Part shown: positions 36,450 to 46,173 of the stretch, piece by piece
How positions within the stretch are numbered: the first letter of the stretch is position 1
Layout: the number at the start of each line of letters is the position of its first letter
DNA from: an uncultured Pelagibacteraceae bacterium
Lineage (GTDB): Bacteria; Pseudomonadota; Alphaproteobacteria; Pelagibacterales; Pelagibacteraceae
Assembly (NCBI GenBank): GCA_902596925.1
Contig: CACJVT010000006.1
Location: 1-64,000, forward strand
Reading direction: 5' to 3'
DNA length: 64,000 nucleotides
The notes under the pieces: model-generated
The model's database searches: none
Told to the model about the DNA's origin: nothing
Seen by the model: only the letters and a program-made list of their open reading frames with translations
Translations under genes and position numbers: made by a program

Positions 36450-37250
36450 ATGAAAATACCTGAAATTACAATTCAACAATTATTAGAAGCCGGTGTTCAC
36501 TTAGGACACAAAACTTTAAGATGGAACCCAAAAATGAAGAGGTATATTTTTGGCAAAAGAGACTCTATTCACATAATAGATTTAACCCAAACTTTAGAAT
36601 TGATTAAAGTAGCACTTGAAAAGATACATCAAGTAATCTCAAATAACGGAAAAGTGTTATTTGTATCAACAAAAAAACAAGCCTCTGAAGCAATTGCAGA
36701 AGTAGCGAAAGAAACTGATCAATATTTTGTTAATTATAGATGGTTGGGTGGAATGTTAACAAATTGGGGTACTATTTCAAATTCTATAAAAAAATTAAAA
36801 AAGTTAGAATTAGATTTAGTTGCAGAAAATAGAGGTTTTACAAAAAAAGAGCTTCTTAAAATGAGTATCAAAAAAGACAAATTACAAAGATCTTTAGGTG
36901 GCATTTCAGAAATGAAAAAAGTCCCAGATTTAGTTTTTATAATTGATACCAATTATGAGTCACTTGCTATTCAAGAGTCAGTCAAATTGGGAATACCTAT
37001 AGTTGCAATACTTGATAGTAATTCTAATCCAGATGGGATTGATTTTCCAATTCCAGGAAATGATGATGCAAGAAGAGCAATCGATTTATATTGTAATCTT
37101 ATTAAAGAAACAATTATTTCAGCGAAAGACTCAATACCAGTTGAAGAAAAAAAGGACACAAAAAACAAAGAAAATAAATCAAAAACTATCCAAGAAATAG
37201 ATAGAGATAAATTAGAAAAAAAATTTTCTGAAAAAAAAACTATTAATTAA
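36450..37250 (+). CDS. rpsB: 30S ribosomal protein S2
   Basis: Small-subunit protein at the head-body junction, required for S1 binding. It is 266 aa. Conserved stretches include [47 protein letters not shown] and [27 protein letters not shown] (read in parts). The C-terminus has a Lys- and Glu-rich tail that is longer than in E. coli and likely disordered. It heads the rpsB-lpxB run behind a structured leader and is 1 bp from tsf. Confidence 0.97.
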   Translation: MKIPEITIQQLLEAGVHLGHKTLRWNPKMKRYIFGKRDSIHIIDLTQTLELIKVALEKIHQVISNNGKVLFVSTKKQASEAIAEVAKETDQYFVNYRWLGGMLTNWGTISNSIKKLKKLELDLVAENRGFTKKELLKMSIKKDKLQRSLGGISEMKKVPDLVFIIDTNYESLAIQESVKLGIPIVAILDSNSNPDGIDFPIPGNDDARRAIDLYCNLIKETIISAKDSIPVEEKKDTKNKENKSKTIQEIDRDKLEKKFSEKKTIN

Positions 37251-37251
37251 T

Positions 37252-38103
37252 ATGAGCGATATAGAGAAAGTTAAAAAATTAAGAGAAGCGACAGGTGCCG
37301 GGTTTAAGGATTGTAATTCAGCAATTAAAGAGTCAAATGGAGATCTGGACAAAGCTATAGAGATTTTAAGAATAAAGGGTATTTCTAAAGCTTCAAAAAA
37401 AATGTCCAGAGAAGCTAAGGAAGGAGTTGTTGCAATAAGCGGCGATGAAAAAAAAACTTCAATAATAGAAGTCAACTGTGAAACAGATTTTGTAGCTAAA
37501 AATGATGATTTTATTAATTTTGTTAAAGAATTGAGTGAGCTGAATAATCAAAATAATTCAAATATTGAAAAGCTCAGATCAACTAAAATGAAAAATGGAT
37601 CTTCAGTAGATGATACACTCGTTGCTTTAATTGCTAAGATTGGCGAAAAAATCACAATTGGACAAACTAAAACGATCTCTAATTCTTCATCTGTTAATTA
37701 TCGATATCTTCATACAGTGGTAAAAGATAATTTAGCTAAATTAGCTGTTGTAGTTTCTTTAGAAACTAAAGAAAATTCTGAAACTGTAAAAACTTTTGGA
37801 AAACAATTGTCAATGCATATAGCTGCATCAAATCCATTAGCTCTAGACTCAAGTTTAATTGAAAAATCAATAATTGATAAAGAGCAAGAATTGATCACAG
37901 AGGAACTTAAAAATTCTGGAAAACCTGAGGATATTGCTAAAAAAATTAGTCTAGGTAAAATGAATAAATTTAAAGAGGAAAATGCTCTTTTAACCCAAGC
38001 TTGGGTAATGGAACCAAAAAAGAAAGTTCAGGACGTTTTAAAGGAACTTGCTATTAATGATCTGAAAATTAAGGAGTTTAGCAGAATTAAAATAGGCGAA
38101 TAA
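37252..38103 (+). CDS. tsf: Elongation factor Ts
   Basis: Guanine-nucleotide exchange factor that recycles EF-Tu. It is 283 aa. The N-terminal UBA-like domain [15 protein letters not shown] and the core TDFVAKND motif, which contacts EF-Tu, are clear. The stop is directly followed by the frr ATG with no spacer. In many bacteria pyrH (UMP kinase) lies between tsf and frr; it does not here. Confidence 0.96.
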   Translation: MSDIEKVKKLREATGAGFKDCNSAIKESNGDLDKAIEILRIKGISKASKKMSREAKEGVVAISGDEKKTSIIEVNCETDFVAKNDDFINFVKELSELNNQNNSNIEKLRSTKMKNGSSVDDTLVALIAKIGEKITIGQTKTISNSSSVNYRYLHTVVKDNLAKLAVVVSLETKENSETVKTFGKQLSMHIAASNPLALDSSLIEKSIIDKEQELITEELKNSGKPEDIAKKISLGKMNKFKEENALLTQAWVMEPKKKVQDVLKELAINDLKIKEFSRIKIGE

Positions 38104-38655
38104 ATGTTCGATGAAAAATCACATAGCCTTAAGATGGATAAAGCGATTGAAGTTTTTTCCAAAGAATTATCTTCATTAAGAACAGGAAGAGCAAACTCTG
38201 CAATGCTAGATTTGGTTAAAGTAGATGTTTATGGTCAACAAATGCCTATTAATCAAATTGGGAGCATTACAACACCTGAACCCAGAATGATTAATATTCA
38301 AGTGTGGGATCAAAATAATGTGCCCTTAGTAGACTCAGCTATAAAAAAATCAGAATTAGGACTGAATCCACAGATAGATGGTCAACTAATTAGATTGCCA
38401 ATACCGGAGCTTAATGAGGAGAGAAGGACAGAGCTCAAGAAATTAATCAAATCAATGGGAGAAAAATGTAAAATTTCAATTAGAAATATAAGAAGAGATG
38501 CAAATGAAGAATTAAAGAAGCTTTTAAAAACTAAAGAAATAGGTGAAGATGAAGAGAAGTCATTCGAAAAAAATGTTCAAAATATTACTGATAAACATAT
38601 TGCAACTGTCGATGAAAAAGTTTCAAATAAAGAAAAAGAAATAATGACCATATGA
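38104..38655 (+). CDS. frr: Ribosome recycling factor
   Basis: Splits post-termination ribosomes together with EF-G. It is 183 aa, the normal size, with the two-domain signature: SLRTGRANSAMLD, the beta-domain INQIGSITTPEPRM, and IRNIRRDANEELKK in the helical bundle. Its start directly abuts tsf, and its end overlaps uppS by 4 bp. Confidence 0.97.
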   Translation: MFDEKSHSLKMDKAIEVFSKELSSLRTGRANSAMLDLVKVDVYGQQMPINQIGSITTPEPRMINIQVWDQNNVPLVDSAIKKSELGLNPQIDGQLIRLPIPELNEERRTELKKLIKSMGEKCKISIRNIRRDANEELKKLLKTKEIGEDEEKSFEKNVQNITDKHIATVDEKVSNKEKEIMTI

Positions 38656-39326
38656 ACCCATTAAATCATGTAGCCATTATCATGGATGGTAATGGTAGGT
38701 GGGGATTAAAAAGAAAAAATTCACGAAATGCTGGTCATAGAGCAGGCTTAAATACTGTTGAAAAGATTATAAAAGAGACTATCAAACATAAAGTTAAATT
38801 CTTAACATTATATGCTTTTTCCACAGAAAATTGGAAAAGACCAAAAAATGAGATTAATTTTTTGTTCAGTTTATTGGAAAATTTTCTTAAAGATAAAATT
38901 GAAGATTTGAATAAACAAAAAATTAAGCTTAAATTTATTGGTAAAAAAAATTTTTCATCTAAATTAAATTATCTTCTAAGAGTCTCTGAAAAAAAGACAT
39001 ACCAAAATAAAAGATTGCAAATAAATTTAGCTTTGAATTATGGGTCTAAAGCAGAATTAATAAATGCTTTTAAAGAATTAAAAAAAAATAAAGAGGATAT
39101 TAATGAAAAAAATTTAAATAAATACTTACAAACATATAATACTCCAGACCCGGACTTATTAATTAGAACAGGAGACACAAAGAGGTTAAGTAATTTCTTA
39201 CTATGGCAACTAGCGTATTCAGAGATATTTTTTGAAAAAAAATTATGGCCTGATTTTAATGAAAAAGATTATAATAAAATAATAAAGAAATATAAGAATA
39301 TCAAAAGAAATTTTGGAAATATCTAA
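38652..39326 (+). CDS. uppS: Isoprenyl (undecaprenyl-diphosphate) synthase
   Basis: cis-Prenyltransferase making the C55 lipid carrier for peptidoglycan and LPS. It is 224 aa. The catalytic Asp sits in HVAIIMDGNGRWG; GHRAG, TLYAFSTENWKRP, NLALNYGS and the PDLLIRTGD motif are all present. It lies between frr and cdsA with overlaps of 4 and 1 bp. Its substrate IPP comes from the MEP pathway, two enzymes of which (Dxr, IspDF) are also in this window. Confidence 0.95.
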   Translation: MNPLNHVAIIMDGNGRWGLKRKNSRNAGHRAGLNTVEKIIKETIKHKVKFLTLYAFSTENWKRPKNEINFLFSLLENFLKDKIEDLNKQKIKLKFIGKKNFSSKLNYLLRVSEKKTYQNKRLQINLALNYGSKAELINAFKELKKNKEDINEKNLNKYLQTYNTPDPDLLIRTGDTKRLSNFLLWQLAYSEIFFEKKLWPDFNEKDYNKIIKKYKNIKRNFGNI

Positions 39327-39967
39327 TGGAAAAGGAACTTCAAAAAAGAATATTAAGTTCGATAATAATCATACCTTTATCTCTTTTTTTTATTATCAAG
39401 GGATCAGCGTTTTTTATCTTATTTATAACAATTTTGTTTTTAATAGCTTGTTTAGAGTGGTTTAAAATGACAAAAAGATATGACTTTAAACTCTTTGGAA
39501 TAGTCTTTTTATTATTTTCTTTTTATTCAGTATATCTAGTTAGAGATAGAGGATTATTTGAATTTTTATTAATCTTATTAATTTGTATTTCAACAGATAT
39601 TGGTGGTTATATTTTCGGAAAAACATTCAAAGGACCAAAGTTAATTAAGATAAGTCCAAATAAAACATACTCTGGTGTTGTAGGAGGGTTTTTGGTGTCC
39701 ATTATTGTTGCATACTTATTTCACGCAAAATATGATAATTATTTTATCGTAAATCAAAATTTTACTAGTGACCTACGTTTTATATTAGAGGTTTTTTTAA
39801 TTTCTAGTGTTAGTCAAATAGGTGATTTAATCATCTCATACTTCAAAAGAGCATCTAACATAAAAGATACAGGAAATCTCTTTCCGGGCCATGGAGGATT
39901 ATTGGATAGAATTGATGGAATGATTTTTGTTTTTCCTTTTATTCATCTGATTTCAAAAATTTTTTAA
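39326..39967 (+). CDS. cdsA: Phosphatidate cytidylyltransferase
   Basis: Makes CDP-diacylglycerol, precursor of all phospholipids. It is 213 aa, compact relative to E. coli CdsA (285 aa), with about six helices. The CdsA signature is intact: SQIGDLIISYFKRASNIKD followed by FPGHGGLLDRIDGM, holding the metal-binding Asp residues. One-base junctions link it to uppS and dxr. Confidence 0.92.
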   Translation: MEKELQKRILSSIIIIPLSLFFIIKGSAFFILFITILFLIACLEWFKMTKRYDFKLFGIVFLLFSFYSVYLVRDRGLFEFLLILLICISTDIGGYIFGKTFKGPKLIKISPNKTYSGVVGGFLVSIIVAYLFHAKYDNYFIVNQNFTSDLRFILEVFLISSVSQIGDLIISYFKRASNIKDTGNLFPGHGGLLDRIDGMIFVFPFIHLISKIF

Positions 39968-41130
39968 TGAAAAAAAAAGTTGCTATTTTAGGTTCAACAA
40001 GTTCTATCGGAAAGTCTTTACTAAATATTATTAATAAAGACCAAAAAAAATTTAAGATAGAATTATTAACTGCTAATACAAATTATAAAGACCTAATTAA
40101 TCAAGCAAAAAAATTTAATGTAAAAAACATAATCATAACTGATCCAAATAGTTATAGAAAAGCAAAAAAAGATAATAAAAGGAAAAAAATAAATATATTT
40201 CAAAATTTTGAAAATCTAAAAAGGATTTTACCAAAAAAAATCGATTATGTAATGAGTGCTATATCAGGAATTGAAGGATTATTACCTACATATGAAATAA
40301 TTAAATATACAAAATTAATTGCGATAGCTAATAAAGAGTCAATTGTATGTGGATGGTTGCTCATTAAGAAAGAATTAAAAAAAAATAAAACAATATTTAT
40401 ACCTGTTGACTCGGAACATTTTTCAATTTTTTCATTAATACAAAATAGTGAAATAAGTGATATTGAAAAAGTTTATATTACAGCCTCAGGTGGTCCATTT
40501 ATGAATTTACCAAAAAGTGAGTTTAAAAAAATAAAATTAAATGATGCACTTAAACACCCCAATTGGAGAATGGGCAAAAAAATAACAATTGATTCAGCTA
40601 CATTAATGAATAAAGTTTTTGAAATAATTGAGGCAAAGAATATTTTTGAAATTAATTATAATAAATTATCTATACTCACTCATCCAAAGTCATATGTACA
40701 TGCAATTATAAAGTTTAAAAATGGATTAAGTAAATTTCTAGTTCATAAACCCGATATGAAAATACCTATCTATAATTCAATTTTTTATAAGTCTTGTAAA
40801 AGTTTTAAAACTGACTCTCTAGATTTTAAAATTTTGAACAACTTAAATCTTAAAGAAGTTGAAACAAACAAATTTCCATTAGTTAGATTACTTAAAAAAA
40901 TGCCAAACAATCCCTCTTTATATGAAACAGTTTTGATAACAATTAATGACTATTTAGTATACAAATTTTTAGATAAAAAAATAAATTTTCAAAAACTTAC
41001 AAAATTAATTTACAAAATTTCAAATTTAAAAGAATTTCAAAAATATAAGAAAATTCACCCCAAAAACATTAAAGATATATATAATTTGAGAGATTATGTT
41101 CGTTTAAAATTACATACTTTAGGTATATAA
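39967..41130 (+). CDS. dxr: 1-deoxy-D-xylulose 5-phosphate reductoisomerase
   Basis: Second enzyme of the MEP isoprenoid pathway, turning DXP into MEP with NADPH. It is 387 aa. The NADPH-binding ILGSTSSIGKS loop, ANKESIVCGW, PVDSEHFSIF with the metal-binding Asp and Glu, ASGGPF, and WRMGKKITIDSATLMNK are all present. It is followed 10 bp later by bamA; the site-2 protease gene rseP, usually found here, is missing. Confidence 0.95.
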   Translation: MKKKVAILGSTSSIGKSLLNIINKDQKKFKIELLTANTNYKDLINQAKKFNVKNIIITDPNSYRKAKKDNKRKKINIFQNFENLKRILPKKIDYVMSAISGIEGLLPTYEIIKYTKLIAIANKESIVCGWLLIKKELKKNKTIFIPVDSEHFSIFSLIQNSEISDIEKVYITASGGPFMNLPKSEFKKIKLNDALKHPNWRMGKKITIDSATLMNKVFEIIEAKNIFEINYNKLSILTHPKSYVHAIIKFKNGLSKFLVHKPDMKIPIYNSIFYKSCKSFKTDSLDFKILNNLNLKEVETNKFPLVRLLKKMPNNPSLYETVLITINDYLVYKFLDKKINFQKLTKLIYKISNLKEFQKYKKIHPKNIKDIYNLRDYVRLKLHTLGI

Positions 41131-41140
41131 ACCATTTGTA

Positions 41141-43384
41141 ATGATGAATTTTTTTTCAAAAATTATTATTATTTTTTGTATTTTTACAACTTCTGCTGTA
41201 TCAGAAATTTTAAAAAAAATTGAGATCACAGGTAATAAGAGAATTTCTAGTGAAACAATAATTATTTTTTCTGAAGTCAAAATTAATGATCAGATAAATA
41301 AATCAAAATTAGATAAAGTAATTAAAAACTTATACCAGACCAATTTTTTTAGAAACATTAGTCTTAATTTTGAAAATCAAATTCTTTTTTTAAATGTTGA
41401 AGAAAACCCAATTATTGAAAATTTAGAGATTAATGGCATAAAAAAACAATCTTTAGTTGAATTCATAAAAGGCAAAATACAACTTGCTGAAATGAAATCA
41501 TTCAATGAGGAACTATTAGCTGTAGATCTCGATTTGATTAATAATATTTTAAAAACCAATGGTTATTATTTCACAAAAATATCAAGCTCAAAAAATATAA
41601 ATAGTGATCTTAATACTATTAATTTGAGAATAAATATTGATTTGGGAGAAAAAGCTAAAATCAAAAAAATTATTTTTCTTGGTGAAAAAATATTTAAAGA
41701 GAAAAGATTAAAAGAAGTAATAGCATCAGAGGAACATAAATTTTGGAAGTTTATTTCCAATAACGTTTATATTAATCAAGAGTTAATTAATCTTGATAAA
41801 AGATTATTAGTCAGCTATTTTAAAAACAATGGGTTTTATGATGTAAAAGTTGAAAATTCTTTTGTAGAATTTGACAAAAACTCGAATTTTAATTTAATTT
41901 TTAATATAATTCCTGGCAAAAAATATTTTTTTAATGAATTTAATTTAAATTTACCGTCAAATTATGACACAAACTTATTTAAATCTATTACAAAAAAATT
42001 CCCCAAGCTAAAAGGAGACACTTACTCTCTATTGAAAATTAATAAATTATTAAATGAAATAGACAAGATTGCTTTATCGGGACAATATGAATTTATAAAT
42101 GCAAAAATCATTGAAAAAGTTGATGGAAATAAAATAAATTTTGAAATTAATATTTCGGAGAGTGAAAAATTTTATGTTGAAAAGATTAATATTAATGGAA
42201 ATTTCAATACCCTAGAAGAGGTTATAAGAAATAATTTGATTATTGACGAGGGCGATCCTTTTAATGAAATTTTATTTAATAAATCGGTGAATGAAATACA
42301 AAGTTTAGGTATTTTCAAAAATGTTAAAACAGATATACAAGAAGGTTCTAATCCGTCTTATAAAATAATTAATTTAGATGTAGAGGAACGTCCAACAGGA
42401 GAAATTTCTATATCAGCTGGTTTTGGAACTGAAGGTGAAACGATTGGAGCTGGTTTAAAAGAAAATAATTTTTTAGGTAAAGGAATTAACCTTAATACAA
42501 GTTTAGAATTAACTGCCGATTCTATTAAAGGTAAATTTATTTATGCAAAACCCAATTTTAATTATAGTGATAATACATTATTTACATCTCTAAAAAGCTC
42601 AACTTCAGATTTTATGACTGACTCAGGCTATAAAACTTCTGAGATTGGATTTGCGCTAGGTACTAAATTTGAACAATTTCAAAATATTTTTCTAAGTCCA
42701 GAAATTGACTTCCTACTTGAGGATTTGGAGACTTCAGATAAAGCCTCAAGCAATCTAAAAAAACAAGAAGGTTCATATACAGATTTATATTTTAATTATT
42801 CGATAAATCAGGATTTAAGAGATAAGAAATTTAGGACAGAAGACGGTTATATAACTACATTTTCTCAAGAAGTACCAATTTTGTCAGATAATTCAGAATT
42901 TGCTAACTCATTTGAGGTAACTAAATTTCAAAAATTATCATCCACATCAGACATGGTAGGAAAAATAAGCTTCTTCGGCAAAACAATAACTGGTTTAAGT
43001 GATGACGTAAGAATTTCAAAAAGATTAAATGTACCATCCTCAAGATTGAGAGGTTTTGAAAGAGGAAAAGTTGGCCCAGTAGAAAATAATGACTATATTG
43101 GTGGTAACCATGTATCAACATTTAATTTATCTGCAACTTTACCAACTGTTGTAGAGGGTTTGGATAATTTGGATATTGGTATTTTCTTTGATGCTGCTAA
43201 TGTTTGGGGTGTTGATTATGACAGTTCATTAGATGACAAAAGTAAAATAAGATCATCAACTGGAGTTGCATTGAACTTAATGACACCAATTGGACCATTA
43301 AGCTTTTCTTTCGCAAATGCCATCACAAAAGCCACATCAGATAAAACAGAAACATTTAGATTTAATTTAGGAACTCAATTTTAA
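41141..43384 (+). CDS. bamA: Outer membrane protein assembly factor BamA
   Basis: Core of the BAM complex inserting beta-barrel proteins in the outer membrane. It is 747 aa with a signal peptide (hydrophobic IIIIFCIFTTSAVS). Several POTRA repeats fill the first half (e.g. EILKKIEITGNKRISSETI and FYVEKININGNFNTLEEV, read in parts). The C-terminal 16-strand barrel contains RLRGFERGKVGP, the conserved lid-loop VRGF/Y-like motif, and ends in Phe, as outer-membrane barrels do. Its stop overlaps the skp start by one base. Confidence 0.94.
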   Translation: MMNFFSKIIIIFCIFTTSAVSEILKKIEITGNKRISSETIIIFSEVKINDQINKSKLDKVIKNLYQTNFFRNISLNFENQILFLNVEENPIIENLEINGIKKQSLVEFIKGKIQLAEMKSFNEELLAVDLDLINNILKTNGYYFTKISSSKNINSDLNTINLRINIDLGEKAKIKKIIFLGEKIFKEKRLKEVIASEEHKFWKFISNNVYINQELINLDKRLLVSYFKNNGFYDVKVENSFVEFDKNSNFNLIFNIIPGKKYFFNEFNLNLPSNYDTNLFKSITKKFPKLKGDTYSLLKINKLLNEIDKIALSGQYEFINAKIIEKVDGNKINFEINISESEKFYVEKININGNFNTLEEVIRNNLIIDEGDPFNEILFNKSVNEIQSLGIFKNVKTDIQEGSNPSYKIINLDVEERPTGEISISAGFGTEGETIGAGLKENNFLGKGINLNTSLELTADSIKGKFIYAKPNFNYSDNTLFTSLKSSTSDFMTDSGYKTSEIGFALGTKFEQFQNIFLSPEIDFLLEDLETSDKASSNLKKQEGSYTDLYFNYSINQDLRDKKFRTEDGYITTFSQEVPILSDNSEFANSFEVTKFQKLSSTSDMVGKISFFGKTITGLSDDVRISKRLNVPSSRLRGFERGKVGPVENNDYIGGNHVSTFNLSATLPTVVEGLDNLDIGIFFDAANVWGVDYDSSLDDKSKIRSSTGVALNLMTPIGPLSFSFANAITKATSDKTETFRFNLGTQF

Positions 43385-43902
43385 TGAAGTTTTTAATTTC
43401 AAAAATAATTTTTTTTTTTTTAATAGTCAATATTTCTCAAGCTAATGAAAATATTAGATTTATTAATATTAATTATATAATTAATAATTCTGATGCAGGC
43501 AAAATATTAAATAATCTTATCAAAAAAAAAAATAATAAATTTACTGATGAATTGAATAAAATTGGTAAATCTCTGGAAGAAAAGAAAAATAAAATTATCT
43601 CACAAAAAAATATTTTAAAAAAGGAAGAATTTGAAAAATTAATAAAAGAATATGATGTAGATGTAAAAAATTTTAATGAAACAAGAAAAAAAAAAACTAA
43701 TGAATTAAGTAATTTTAACGCCAACTCAAAAAAAAAAATGCTTGATTTATTGAATCCTCTCATAAAAGATTATTTACAAAAAGAGTCTATTCAGATACTT
43801 CTCCAAAAAGAAAAAATCATATTTGGTGATGAAAAACTTGATATTACAAAAGAGATTTTAGCTACTTTTAATAGCAAATACAAAAGTATAAAATTTGAGT
43901 AA
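43384..43902 (+). CDS. skp: OmpH/Skp-family periplasmic chaperone
   Basis: Periplasmic holdase for unfolded outer-membrane proteins. It is 172 aa with a signal peptide (FLISKIIFFFLIVNISQANE) and the OmpH opening IRFININYIINNSDAGK, then a long Lys/Glu-rich coiled coil forming the tentacles and a short C-terminal return strand. The sequence is highly biased to Lys, Asn and Ile, so the call rests on length, architecture and its place directly after bamA. Confidence 0.85.
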   Translation: MKFLISKIIFFFLIVNISQANENIRFININYIINNSDAGKILNNLIKKKNNKFTDELNKIGKSLEEKKNKIISQKNILKKEEFEKLIKEYDVDVKNFNETRKKKTNELSNFNANSKKKMLDLLNPLIKDYLQKESIQILLQKEKIIFGDEKLDITKEILATFNSKYKSIKFE

Positions 43903-43914
43903 ATTTAAAATCAA

Positions 43915-44367
43915 ATGGCCAAAAATAGTCTATCAAAAAAAGAAATAATAGAATTGCTTCCTCATAGAGAACCTATGTTGCTAATAGATAAGTTAATAGA
44001 TATCAAACATCTTCATTCAGCTACAGCAATAATGAATGTTAAAAAAGATGCTTTTTATGTTAACGGACATTTCCCGGGAAATCCTGTTTTGCCAGGAGTT
44101 TTAATTGTAGAAGCTTTCGGTCAAGCTGCAGCTGCTCTTACAGCCCATGGCATAGATAAAAAAGAATATGATAATAAACTTGTTTTCTTAATGAGTGTAG
44201 AAAAAGCAAGATTTAGAAATCCTGTTATACCAGATTGTATATTGGAATTAAAAATAGAGGCTATTAGATCTCATGGGAGAGTTTGGAAATATAAAGGTGA
44301 AGCATTTGTTGACGGAAAAAAAATGTCTGATGCTCAGTGGTCAGCTACGATAGTTGACAGGAAATAA
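43915..44367 (+). CDS. fabZ: 3-hydroxyacyl-ACP dehydratase FabZ
   Basis: Hotdog-fold dehydratase of fatty acid elongation. It is 150 aa with LPHREPMLLIDK, the catalytic His in GHFPGNPVLPG and the catalytic Glu in VEAFGQAAA. It uses the same (R)-3-hydroxyacyl-ACP pool as LpxD and LpxA, which follow. In E. coli and many alphaproteobacteria the order is lpxD-fabZ-lpxA; here fabZ comes before lpxD. The 54-bp gap to lpxD is the largest in this operon. Confidence 0.96.
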   Translation: MAKNSLSKKEIIELLPHREPMLLIDKLIDIKHLHSATAIMNVKKDAFYVNGHFPGNPVLPGVLIVEAFGQAAAALTAHGIDKKEYDNKLVFLMSVEKARFRNPVIPDCILELKIEAIRSHGRVWKYKGEAFVDGKKMSDAQWSATIVDRK

Positions 44368-44395
44368 TTAGCAATAAATCTTGATAAGCTTTTAA

Positions 44396-44420
44396 AATAA
44401 GTTTTGATATTAAACTTATT
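44396..44420 (+). repeat. Inverted repeat covering the lpxD initiation region
   Basis: AATAAGTTT (44396-44404), 7-base loop TGATATT, AAACTTATT (44412-44420): a perfect 9-bp inverted repeat ending one base before the lpxD ATG at 44422. Only one G-C pair, so the hairpin would be weak; a DNA operator is another option. It lies in the only open spacer of the rpsB-lpxB run. Confidence 0.45.
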
Positions 44421-44421
44421 A

Positions 44422-45399
44422 ATGATTAATCCTTTTTTTAAAAATACTGGACCTTATAACTTAAACTATTTGCTGAAAGCTATTGATTTAAAAGATAATA
44501 ATTATCTTGAGGATAAGATTAATGATATAAAAGATCTTAACTCATCAAAAAAAAATGAAATAACTTTTTTGCATTCGAGAAAATATTCTGATTTAGCAAA
44601 AAAAACTAAAGCATCTTATTGTCTAACATCTGAAAATTTTAAATCATTTTTGCCAAACAACTGTAAGGCGATAATTACTGATAAAGTTTTATTACATACC
44701 GCTCAAATAACAAAAATTTTTTATCCAGATTCTATTACTGATAATTATGATAACACTGTTAAAGATATAAACGATACAGAACTTAAAAAAAAAGTTAAAT
44801 TTGGAAAAAATGTTCTCATTGGTGAAAACGTAAAAATTGGTAGTAATTGTTTAATTGGTCATAATTCAATAATAGAAAAAAATGTGAAGATAGGTGATAA
44901 TTGTTCTATTGGATCAAATGTAATTATTAGAAATTCATTAATAAATAACAATGTTCACATTTTAGACGGTTGTGTGATTGGAAAAAAAGGATTTGGTTTT
45001 TTTCCTAATAAAGATAATAATTTTAGATACCCTCAAATAGGTATTGTGATAATTGAAGATAATGTTGAGATAGGTTGTGGATCTACAATAGATAGAGGAT
45101 CTCTTTCAAATACAATTATAGGAAAAAATACATATTTAGATAATCAAATACATATAGCTCACAATGTTAAAATTGGTGAAAATTGTATTATTGCTGGACA
45201 AGTAGGTTTTGCTGGAAGTTCTATTTTGGGTAACAACGTTATGATTGGAGGTCAGGCAGGTATTTCAGGTCATCTCAAGATCGGCAGCAATGTACAAATA
45301 GGTGGTGGGAGTGGAGTTATAAAGAGTATTCCCGATAATTCTAAAGTAATGGGTTATCCAGCGAAAGATTTAAAAAATTTTATAAGAGAAAATAAATGA
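44422..45399 (+). CDS. lpxD: UDP-3-O-(3-hydroxyacyl)glucosamine N-acyltransferase
   Basis: Third step of lipid A synthesis. It is 325 aa from the ATG chosen here; a TTG 18 bases upstream (44404) is in frame but lies inside an inverted repeat and has no ribosome binding site. The N-terminal uridine-binding domain is followed by a left-handed beta-helix of hexapeptide repeats (IGENVKIGSNCLIGHNSII and onward) with the catalytic His in NQIHIAHNVKIG. It overlaps lpxA by 4 bp. Confidence 0.94.
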   Translation: MINPFFKNTGPYNLNYLLKAIDLKDNNYLEDKINDIKDLNSSKKNEITFLHSRKYSDLAKKTKASYCLTSENFKSFLPNNCKAIITDKVLLHTAQITKIFYPDSITDNYDNTVKDINDTELKKKVKFGKNVLIGENVKIGSNCLIGHNSIIEKNVKIGDNCSIGSNVIIRNSLINNNVHILDGCVIGKKGFGFFPNKDNNFRYPQIGIVIIEDNVEIGCGSTIDRGSLSNTIIGKNTYLDNQIHIAHNVKIGENCIIAGQVGFAGSSILGNNVMIGGQAGISGHLKIGSNVQIGGGSGVIKSIPDNSKVMGYPAKDLKNFIRENK

Positions 45400-46172
45400 T
45401 AGATAAAACTGCTATTATAAATAAAAATGCAAAAATTCATTCTAGTGTCAAGATTGGACCATATGCCGTTATCGGTCCTAATGTAGAAATTGGAGAGAAT
45501 ACTGAGATCCAATCACACGTAAGCATTACTGGAAACACTAAAATAGGAAAAGGAAATAAGATTTATCCATTTGTCTCAATTAATGATCCTCAAGATTTAA
45601 AATATGACGGTGAAGAAACAAGTTTAGTCATTGGCGATAATAATAAAATTAGAGAGTATGTAACTATAAATCCTGGAACAATTGGTGGTGGAGGTAAAAC
45701 TACAGTTGGAAATAATTGTTTATTTATGATTTCATCTCACATAGCCCATGATTGTCAGGTAGGCAATAATGTCATTATAGCGAACAATGTACCTTTAGGA
45801 GGTCATGCTATCATTGAAGATAACGTAGTGATAGGTGGAAATTCTGCTGTTCAACAGTTTACAAGAATTGGTAAAATGGCAATGATCGGAGGTATGACAG
45901 GAGTATTGCATGATGTTATTCCATATGGATTATCAACAGGAAATAGAAATTCATTACAAGGATTAAATTTAATAGGGTTGAGAAGAGCAAAATTTGAAAA
46001 TAAGGATATTTTAGGTTTGAGCGAGGCCTATAAGGAGATTTTTGCTAGCAAAAATATTAATGAAAATATAAGTAAATTAAATGGCTCATTTCAGGAAAAT
46101 CCATTAGTTAAAGAGGTAATAGAATTTATTACTAAGGATAAAAAAAGATCTATTTGCACTCCATTTTCATAA
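45396..46172 (+). CDS. lpxA: UDP-N-acetylglucosamine O-acyltransferase
   Basis: First enzyme of lipid A synthesis, adding 3-hydroxyacyl from ACP to UDP-GlcNAc. It is 258 aa. Hexapeptide-repeat helix with the catalytic His in SHIAHDCQVGNNVI, VPLGGHAIIEDNVVIGG and the family-specific GNRNSLQGLNLIGLRR segment that separates LpxA from other hexapeptide acyltransferases. Preceded by lpxD (4-bp overlap) and followed by lpxI 1 bp later. Confidence 0.96.
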   Translation: MIDKTAIINKNAKIHSSVKIGPYAVIGPNVEIGENTEIQSHVSITGNTKIGKGNKIYPFVSINDPQDLKYDGEETSLVIGDNNKIREYVTINPGTIGGGGKTTVGNNCLFMISSHIAHDCQVGNNVIIANNVPLGGHAIIEDNVVIGGNSAVQQFTRIGKMAMIGGMTGVLHDVIPYGLSTGNRNSLQGLNLIGLRRAKFENKDILGLSEAYKEIFASKNINENISKLNGSFQENPLVKEVIEFITKDKKRSICTPFS

Positions 46173-46173
46173 G

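Noticed and set aside
44404..44406. TTG as lpxD start
   Set aside because: ATG at 44422 is in frame, gives the expected N-terminus, and the TTG lies in the inverted repeat without a ribosome binding site; not fully excluded.
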